Source of the DNA: AWTP1-13 sp050248715
GTDB taxonomy: Bacteria > Pseudomonadota > Alphaproteobacteria > Rhizobiales > Hyphomicrobiaceae
NCBI GenBank assembly: GCA_050248715.1
Contig: JBFWRV010000023.1
Span: forward strand, 17,043-81,042
Reading direction: 5' to 3'
DNA length: 64,000 bases
The notes beneath the pieces are model-generated. The model was not told the origin of the DNA. It ran no database searches and saw only the letters and a list, made by a program, of their open reading frames with translations. Position 1 is the stretch's first letter. Every line of letters starts with the position of its first letter. Positions 57,889 to 64,000 of this stretch are shown piece after piece. Made by a program: the position numbers and the translations under genes.

Positions 57889-58836
57889 ATGACTATCGCG
57901 TTCGTCTTTCCAGGACAGGGCAGCCAGGCGGTCGGCATGGGGGCGGAGCTTGCCAAGGCCCATGCCTCGGCTCGGGCCGTTTTCGAAGAGGTCGACGCCG
58001 CTCTCGGGCAGAAGCTCTCCGAGATCATGTTCAATGGTCCCATCGAGACGCTGACGCTCACGGAGAATGCCCAGCCTGCCCTGATGGCCGTCTCGCTTGC
58101 CGTCATGCGGGTGCTCGAGCAGGAGAAGGGCTTCCGCCTCCCCGGCAAGGTGCAGTACGTCGCCGGACATTCGCTCGGCGAGTATTCGGCCCTCGCCGCC
58201 GCCGGGGCGCTGAGCGTGGCCGATGCAGCGAGACTGCTCAAGACCCGCGGCAAGGCCATGCAGGCGGCCGTCCCCGTCGGCCAAGGCGCCATGGCTGCGC
58301 TGCTGGGCGTCGGCAAGGAGGTCGCCGAGAAGCTGTCGGCGGAGGCGGCCCAGGGCGAAGTGTGCCAGCTCGCCAACGACAACGAGCCGACCCAGGCCGT
58401 CATCTCCGGTGCCAAGTCCGCGATCGATCGGGCGGGGCAGCTCGCCAAGGCGCACGGCGTGCGCCGCTTCATGCCCCTCAATGTGAGCGCCCCGTTTCAT
58501 TGTGCGCTGATGCAACCTGCCGCCGACGTCATGGCCGAGGCTCTCGAGACGGTCGAGGTCAGGCAGCCGGCCGTGCCACTCATCGCCAACGTCCTGGCAG
58601 CCCCCGTTACGGATCCCGCGGAGATCAAGCGGCGCCTGGTCGAGCAGGTGACCGGCACCGTGCGCTGGCGCGAATGCGTCGCCCGCATGGCGGCGGACGG
58701 CGTCACGGATATCTATGAGATCGGCTCGGGCAAAGTGCTGGCGGGACTGGCCAAGCGCATCGTGCCGACCCTCAATGCCGTTTCGATCGGTTTGCCGCAG
58801 GATATCGAGGCCGTACTGCCGGCCCTCACGCAATAG
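57889..58836 (+). CDS. fabD: Malonyl-CoA:ACP transacylase
   Basis: A 315-residue FabD that loads malonyl groups onto acyl carrier protein. The active-site serine is in VAGHSLGEYSAL, with the catalytic His in SAPFHCALM; FVFPGQGSQ is at the N-terminus. Full length. First gene of the fabD-fabG-acpP-fabF run; fabG begins 9 bases after its stop. Confidence 0.98.
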   Translation: MTIAFVFPGQGSQAVGMGAELAKAHASARAVFEEVDAALGQKLSEIMFNGPIETLTLTENAQPALMAVSLAVMRVLEQEKGFRLPGKVQYVAGHSLGEYSALAAAGALSVADAARLLKTRGKAMQAAVPVGQGAMAALLGVGKEVAEKLSAEAAQGEVCQLANDNEPTQAVISGAKSAIDRAGQLAKAHGVRRFMPLNVSAPFHCALMQPAADVMAEALETVEVRQPAVPLIANVLAAPVTDPAEIKRRLVEQVTGTVRWRECVARMAADGVTDIYEIGSGKVLAGLAKRIVPTLNAVSIGLPQDIEAVLPALTQ

Positions 58837-58845
58837 GGGAGCCCC

Positions 58846-59589
58846 ATGTTCGAGCTTACCGACAAGACCGCGCTCGTCACCGGCGCGACCGGCGGCATCG
58901 GTGGCGGCGTGGCCCGCGCCCTGCACAAGCAAGGCGCGACCGTGGCCATCTCCGGACGCCAGGTGGACAAGCTGGAGAAGCTGGCGGCGGAGCTCGGCTC
59001 GCGCGTGCACGTCTGCCCGTGCGACCTCGCCAACAAGGCGCAGGTGGCCAAGCTCGTCGACGATGCGACGGCCAAGCTCGGGCGCCTCGACATCCTCGTC
59101 AACAATGCCGGGCTGACCAAGGACAACCTGTTCATGGTCATGAAGGACGACCAGTGGGATGACGTGATCGCAGTCAACCTCACGTCCACCTTCATGCTCA
59201 TGCGTGCCGCGACCCGCGGCATGATGCGCTCCAAGAGCGGCTATGGCCGCATCATCAACATCTCCTCGATCAGCGGTGTGCTCGGCAATCCCGGGCAGGG
59301 CAACTACTCGGCCTCCAAGGCCGGCATGATCGGCATGTCGAAGTCGCTGGCGCGCGAGGTCGCCTCGCGCGGCATCACCGTCAACTGCATCGCGCCGGGC
59401 TTCATCTCGACGCCGATGACGGACGCCCTCAACGAAAAGCAGACGGCCACCATCAGGGACGCGATTCCCGCCCAGAAGTTCGGCACCCCTGACGACATCG
59501 CGGCGGCGGTGGTCTATCTGGCCTCTCAGGAAGCCGCCTACATGACCGGGCAAACGCTGCATATAAACGGTGGATTGTTAATGGTTTGA
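58846..59589 (+). CDS. fabG: 3-oxoacyl-ACP reductase
   Basis: A 247-residue short-chain dehydrogenase of fatty-acid synthesis. NADPH-binding TGATGGIGGGVA, the NNAG motif, the catalytic Ser (ISSISG) and Tyr/Lys (NYSASKAG) are all present. Directly downstream of fabD and 248 bases upstream of acpP. Confidence 0.98.
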   Translation: MFELTDKTALVTGATGGIGGGVARALHKQGATVAISGRQVDKLEKLAAELGSRVHVCPCDLANKAQVAKLVDDATAKLGRLDILVNNAGLTKDNLFMVMKDDQWDDVIAVNLTSTFMLMRAATRGMMRSKSGYGRIINISSISGVLGNPGQGNYSASKAGMIGMSKSLAREVASRGITVNCIAPGFISTPMTDALNEKQTATIRDAIPAQKFGTPDDIAAAVVYLASQEAAYMTGQTLHINGGLLMV

Positions 59590-59837
59590 AGGGATTACCG
59601 ACGTTGGTCAACGTCGCGGGACGTCCTTTCCGGAGCGCTGGCCAAGGGCAATGAAGTGTGTTAACGAGCCCCTGATTTGGGCCGAAACTGGGGAAGGAAC
59701 GTCGGCGGCCTTGCCGAGCCGCACGAGTCGTGCTGCGCTGGATCGCTCCGGGCGCGGCGCCGACGGTCTCACCCGAAATCGATCTCGAATGCACACGGCA
59801 CCAGCATGGATCAGCCAAAGAGCCGAGGGATAAACCG

Positions 59838-60080
59838 ATGAGCGACGTCGCAGCGCGCGTGAAGAAAATCGTTGTGGAGCACCTCGGCGTCGAGGCCGAC
59901 AAGGTCACCGACAACGCGAGCTTCATCGATGATCTGGGCGCGGACAGCCTGGATACGGTCGAGCTGGTGATGGCGTTCGAGGAGGAATTCGGCTGCGAGA
60001 TTCCCGACGACGCCGCCGAGCAGATCCAGACGGTCGGCGATGCCGTGAAGTTCCTCGAAAAGCATGCTAGTGCGGCCTGA
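59838..60080 (+). CDS. acpP: Acyl carrier protein
   Basis: An 80-residue, strongly acidic carrier of growing acyl chains. The phosphopantetheine serine is in the GADSLDTVELVM motif. Length and helices are typical. The 248-base gap from fabG suggests its own promoter as well, as acpP is usually expressed at a high level; no clear promoter could be picked out. Confidence 0.98.
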   Translation: MSDVAARVKKIVVEHLGVEADKVTDNASFIDDLGADSLDTVELVMAFEEEFGCEIPDDAAEQIQTVGDAVKFLEKHASAA

Positions 60081-60152
60081 CGCATCGTTGGCCGTGTGAG
60101 GCGCGCTGGAGGACCGGGCTTGTGATCCGCGGTCCGGCCGGCGTGCCGGCTA

Positions 60153-60158
60153 TATAAT
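60153..60158 (+). promoter_or_regulatory. Candidate -10 element for fabF
   Basis: A perfect TATAAT in an otherwise GC-rich stretch, 29 bases before the preferred fabF ATG at 60188. No good -35 element is found at 16-18 bases, so this is tentative. Confidence 0.3.
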
Positions 60159-60187
60159 GAAGCGGGATGGCGTCTCAGGATCGGCTC

Positions 60188-61453
60188 ATGTTTCGACGCG
60201 TCGTCATCACCGGGCTGGGTCTCGTCACACCGCTGGGCTGCGGTGTCGAAGCCAGCTGGTCGCGCCTCATCGCCGGCCACAATGGTGCCCGCCGCATCGA
60301 GGAATTCCCGGTCGACGACCTCGCCTGCCAGATCGGCTGCTTTGTACCGCGCGGCTCGCTCGCCGACGGCAAGTTCAACCCCGACGACTGGATGGAGCCC
60401 AAGGAGCAGCGCAAGGTCGACGACTTCATCATCTACGCGATGGCCGCGGCTGAGCAGGCCATCAACGACGCCGGCTGGAAGGCGGACACCCAGGACAAGC
60501 AGGAGCGCACGGGCGTACTCATCGGCTCCGGGATCGGCGGTCTCAACGGCATCGCCGAGACCTCTCTGCTTCTGAAGGAGAAGGGTCCGCGCCGCGTCAG
60601 CCCGTTCTTCATCCCCGGGCGCCTGATCAACCTCGCCGGCGGCTACGTCTCGATCCGCCACAGCCTCAAGGGTCCCAACCACGCCGTCGTCACCGCCTGT
60701 TCGACCGGCGCGCATGCCATTGGCGATGCCTCGCGCCTCATTGCGCTGGGTGATGCCGACGTGATGCTGGCGGGCGGCACGGAAAGCCCGATCTGCCGCA
60801 TTGGCGTCGCCGGCTTCGCCGCCTGCCGGGCGCTGGCCACCGCCTTCAACGATCGCCCCACCAAGGCCTCCCGCCCCTACGACAAGGACCGTGACGGCTT
60901 CGTCATCGGCGAGGGCGCCGGCATTGTCGTGCTGGAGGCGCTGGAGCATGCCCAGGCCCGCGGGGCGCGCATCTATGCCGAGGTGATCGGCTACGGGCTG
61001 TCGGGCGACGCCTTCCACATCACTGCGCCGTCGGAGGACGGCGACGGCGCCTTCCGCAGCATGCGCATGGCGCTGAAGCGAGCGGGCATCCAGCCGAGCG
61101 ACATCCAGTATGTCAACGCTCACGGCACCTCGACCATGGGCGACGAAATCGAGCTGGCCGCCGTCGAGCGGCTGTTCGGCAATGCTGCCGGCAAGCTCGC
61201 CATGTCCTCCACCAAGTCGGCGGTTGGGCACCTGCTCGGCGCAGCCGGTGCCGTGGAGGCGATCTACTCCGTGCTCGCCATACGCGACAATGTGGCCCCG
61301 CCCACGCTCAATCTCGACAACCCGTCGGTCGAGACCGCCATCGACCTGGTTCCCCACAAGGCGCAGAAGCGGCCTATCGACACCGTGCTGTCGAACTCGT
61401 TCGGTTTTGGTGGCACCAATGCCTCCATCGTCATGCGCCGCCTGGCCGCGTAG
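60188..61453 (+). CDS. fabF: Beta-ketoacyl-ACP synthase II
   Basis: A 421-residue condensing enzyme that elongates acyl-ACP. Active-site cysteine in VTACSTGAHAIG, the two histidines in NAHGTSTMGD and AVGHLLGAAG, and NSFGFGGTNAS near the end. The frame is open to an ATG at 60167, but MFRRVVITGLGLVTP at 60188 matches the family and leaves room for a TATAAT motif upstream. Downstream of acpP. Confidence 0.97.
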   Translation: MFRRVVITGLGLVTPLGCGVEASWSRLIAGHNGARRIEEFPVDDLACQIGCFVPRGSLADGKFNPDDWMEPKEQRKVDDFIIYAMAAAEQAINDAGWKADTQDKQERTGVLIGSGIGGLNGIAETSLLLKEKGPRRVSPFFIPGRLINLAGGYVSIRHSLKGPNHAVVTACSTGAHAIGDASRLIALGDADVMLAGGTESPICRIGVAGFAACRALATAFNDRPTKASRPYDKDRDGFVIGEGAGIVVLEALEHAQARGARIYAEVIGYGLSGDAFHITAPSEDGDGAFRSMRMALKRAGIQPSDIQYVNAHGTSTMGDEIELAAVERLFGNAAGKLAMSSTKSAVGHLLGAAGAVEAIYSVLAIRDNVAPPTLNLDNPSVETAIDLVPHKAQKRPIDTVLSNSFGFGGTNASIVMRRLAA

Positions 61454-61672
61454 GCTGGAACGCTCCCGGGCTGAGCTGTCTTCTCACCCCCGCTCGAGAA
61501 ACAAGGGCAGCACGGCGGCAACACAGGCTCGCCCCTATAGCCCAGCCTTGCCACGGCAACGTCCTTTCGCCACAATTAACACCAAGCTTTCCCTGGAGAA
61601 TCATCAACTGCTGGTAGAGCAGCGCGCGACACATCCGGGGTAGGTGGGAGCGCGCGCTTCCGAGGCTGGGCC

Positions 61673-62986
61673 ATGAGAAACCGCCAACCGGCGGGTCCGC
61701 GCAGGGAGACGACCTACAGCAGGCCTAGCGGCCTGCTGGCGCGCAGTCCGTCCGAGCGGCTGGAGCCGACGCGGCCGCCTGCGCGGCCACGCCGGCACCG
61801 AGATGTTGGCGAGCCGCGCCGCTCCAGCCCGCTCGTGCGCTTCGTCAACGGGCTGCTCACCTTCGTTCTGGTGCTGATGCTGCTGATGGGTAGTGCTGCC
61901 TACCTGTTCGACGCCCAGGTCGATGCCCCCGGGCCATTGGAGCGCGCCAAGACGGTCATCATCGCCAAGGGCAAGGGCACGCACGAGATCGCCGAGCAGC
62001 TCGAGCGCGAGGGCATCGTCACCGACCGCAGGTTGTTCATTGCCGAGTACCTGCGCGCGCGGTTTGCCGGGCAGCTCACGGGCACCAAGCAGGTTCAGCT
62101 GCGGGCCGGCGACTATGCCGTGAAGCAGAGTGCCAGCATCCGGCAGGTGCTGGAGCTGCTCTCGGAAGGCAAGACCGTCTCCTACCGGGTGATGGTCCCG
62201 GAGGGCTTGACCAGCCACCAGATCGTGGAGCGCCTGAAAGCCGAGCACAGCCTGTCGGGCGACATCGATGGCGTGCCGGCAGAAGGCACGCTGCTGCCCG
62301 ACACCTACATCATCGAGCAGGGGATGCCGCGCCAGGCCCTCATCGATCGCATGCAGGCAGAGGCCCGCAAGATGTTCGAGAAGGCCTGGATGCAGCGCAG
62401 GAAGGACCTGCCCCTGAAGTCTATGGAGGAAGCCGTTGTCCTGGCCTCGATCGTGGAGAAGGAGACAGGCCGCAACGACGAGCGCGAGCGCGTCGCCGCC
62501 GTGTTCATCAACCGGATGAAGCAGAGCATGCGGCTGCAATCCGATCCAACCATTCTCTACGGCATCAGCGGGGGCAAGACGAACTGGGGCCGACCGATCC
62601 AGAAGCAGGAGATCACGCAGAAAACGGCCCACAACACCTACCAGATCGATGGCCTTCCTCCCACGCCCATCTGCAACCCCGGCCGCGCTGCGATCGAGGC
62701 GGTGCTCAATCCCGCCGATACGAAGGAGCTCTATTTCGTCGCCGACGGCAGCGGCGGCCACCACTTCGCCGAGACGCTCAAGGCCCACAACGCCAACGTC
62801 CAGAAATGGCGCGCGATCGAGCGGGACATCCGGGCCAAGACCGCGCCGGCGGCGGCAGAAACACCCATTCCTCAGGCCGAGCCCTCGGCCAAGACACGCG
62901 CCGTGGTGCGGACGGTGCCGCCTGCCAGGACGCCGCCCGCGGAGAAGAAGGCGCAGGACGCAACCGACCCCAAGCAGAAGCGTTAG
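61673..62986 (+). CDS. mltG: Endolytic murein transglycosylase MltG
   Basis: A 437-residue membrane-anchored lytic transglycosylase that cuts nascent glycan strands and sets their length. A cytoplasmic tail of about 55 residues rich in Arg/Pro, one membrane helix (about 58-78), a LysM-like part, and the YceG domain with the catalytic Glu in LASIVEKETGRNDER, followed by LQSDPTILYG and NTYQIDGLPPTPICNPG. The tail after about 390 is disordered and Lys/Pro-rich. It follows fabF, as usual in this group. Confidence 0.96.
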   Translation: MRNRQPAGPRRETTYSRPSGLLARSPSERLEPTRPPARPRRHRDVGEPRRSSPLVRFVNGLLTFVLVLMLLMGSAAYLFDAQVDAPGPLERAKTVIIAKGKGTHEIAEQLEREGIVTDRRLFIAEYLRARFAGQLTGTKQVQLRAGDYAVKQSASIRQVLELLSEGKTVSYRVMVPEGLTSHQIVERLKAEHSLSGDIDGVPAEGTLLPDTYIIEQGMPRQALIDRMQAEARKMFEKAWMQRRKDLPLKSMEEAVVLASIVEKETGRNDERERVAAVFINRMKQSMRLQSDPTILYGISGGKTNWGRPIQKQEITQKTAHNTYQIDGLPPTPICNPGRAAIEAVLNPADTKELYFVADGSGGHHFAETLKAHNANVQKWRAIERDIRAKTAPAAAETPIPQAEPSAKTRAVVRTVPPARTPPAEKKAQDATDPKQKR

Positions 62987-63177
62987 CAGCTTCGCCCTAC
63001 CTTAGGCGGCTGCGGGGCGGCGCTCCACCGAGGCGCTACGCGAATGCGCCTTCCTTGTTCCCCGTTCATGCTGCGACTACAGTTCGCGGACATGCCAATT
63101 CGCGAGTCGGCAGCTCTGCCGCACGCCAGAGAGCATCACGTGCCGCCAATGGGTCTCGATCGCTGATATGACGGTCA

Positions 63178-64000
63178 GGAGCATGACGGGCTTTGCCCGG
63201 ACGGACGGCGTCACGGGACCGATCGCCTGGCACTGGGAAATCCGCTCCGTGAACGGACGCGGCCTCGACATGCGCCTGCGCCTGCCGCCCGGCTATGAGT
63301 CGCTCGAGCCGCGCGTGCGCGAGGCCGTCGGCAAGCGTGTCACCCGTGGGAGCGTCACGATCAATCTGAATGCCAGGCGCAGCGAAGGCGAGACGCAGAT
63401 CAGGCTCAATCCTGTGGCCCTGCAGCAGGTGCTTGCCGCGCTCGACAGCCTGAAAGCCAGCATGCCCGTGGCCGTCCCGCAGCCGGAGGCGCTGCTCGGC
63501 ATCCGGGGCGTGCTGGAGGTGGTCGAGCCCCAGGAGAGCACGGCTGAGACGGAGGCGCGCACCGGCGTCATGCTGTCGGGGCTGAACGAGGCCCTCGATG
63601 CCATGGTGCGCGCACGCGAGGCCGAGGGGCGCCATCTGGAAGGTATCGTGCGCGAGCAGCTGGCCGCGATCGAGCGGCTGGTCGCGGCCGTTGCCGCGTC
63701 TCCCGCGCGCTCCGCCGAAGCGATCCGTCAGCGGCTGAAGGAGCAGGTCGGGCGCCTCCTGGAAACCGGCATGAGCCTGGACGAAGGGCGTCTGTACCAG
63801 GAAGCGGCCATGCTGGCGACGCGGGCGGACGTCGAGGAGGAGCTGAAGCGCCTCGCCGCGCATATCGCCGCGGCGCGCGACCTGCTCGCGGCCCGCGAGC
63901 CTGCCGGGCGCCGGCTCGACTTCCTTGCCCAGGAATTCAACCGCGAGGCTAACACGGTGTGCTCGATATCCAGCGACCCCGAGACGACCCGGGTCGGGCG
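63178..64000 (+). CDS. YicC family endoribonuclease, partial at window edge
   Basis: An open frame of 274 codons that continues beyond the window. It begins MTVRSMTGFARTDG, the usual YicC opening, has SVNGRGLDMRLRLP, EGRHLEGIVREQL and, near the edge, GRRLDFLAQEFNREANTV, which is the conserved C-terminal YicC motif. YicC-type proteins are endoribonucleases acting in RNA decay. Only the last few dozen residues are missing. Downstream of mltG. Confidence 0.93.

Noticed and set aside
59608..59796. A minus-strand peptide starting MCIRDR, which resembles the translation of a sequencing transposon adapter
   Set aside because: The DNA (GTGTGCATTCGAGATCGATT) differs from the adapter sequence; the likeness is at the peptide level only and accidental.

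Overview
The window is high-GC chromosomal DNA of an alphaproteobacterium, most likely of the order Hyphomicrobiales (Rhizobiales). This is inferred from gene order: NDUFA12 / DUF2155 / aat / accC / accB / aroQ, rne / amiC / mrcA / prfB, dnaB / alr / radA / cvpA / purF, and rpsF / rpsR / DUF2232 / rplI facing fabD / fabG / acpP / fabF / mltG / yicC. A B12-dependent ribonucleotide reductase and intergenic palindromic repeats fit the same group. I saw no rRNA, tRNA, CRISPR array, integrase or complete insertion sequence.

Layout. 0-4.3 kb: a GT21/HpnI-like glycosyltransferase, then a tricarboxylate-type binding protein followed by both subunits of an aconitase X enzyme. 4.3-10.8 kb: two small unknown genes, then nrdJ with an NrdR box upstream. 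At the 3' end of nrdJ an ImmA/IrrE-type metallopeptidase gene sits between two copies of the last part of nrdJ, which share 110 identical bases. 11-20.6 kb: the complex I accessory subunit, DUF2155, an orphan AT-richer gene, aat, accC, accB, aroQ, a DsbA-like oxidoreductase, an M48-TPR protease, an aminotransferase and a small secreted protein. 20.8-30.1 kb: rne with a long leader, amiC, a class A penicillin-binding protein, and prfB with its programmed +1 frameshift.

30.1-39.1 kb is accessory. It holds an AT-richer gene for a 702-residue protein that appears to join a degenerate PfkB/ribokinase-like domain to a AAA+ ATPase, a radical SAM protein, a DUF2235 hydrolase, two RNA methyltransferases and a 5'-damaged TetR gene. 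39.3-47 kb: a TRAP transporter, an amidohydrolase and an ABC importer, all on the minus strand, which look like uptake and hydrolysis of an unidentified small molecule.

47.2-64 kb is housekeeping: purF, cvpA, radA, alr, dnaB, a cyclopropane fatty acid synthase, rplI, DUF2232, rpsR and rpsF on the minus strand, then the fatty-acid synthesis genes, mltG and a yicC gene cut by the window edge on the plus strand. The best candidates for undescribed biology are the degenerate-kinase/AAA+ protein at 30.4-32.5 kb and the metallopeptidase cassette bounded by the duplicated nrdJ terminus at 5.7-6.8 kb.
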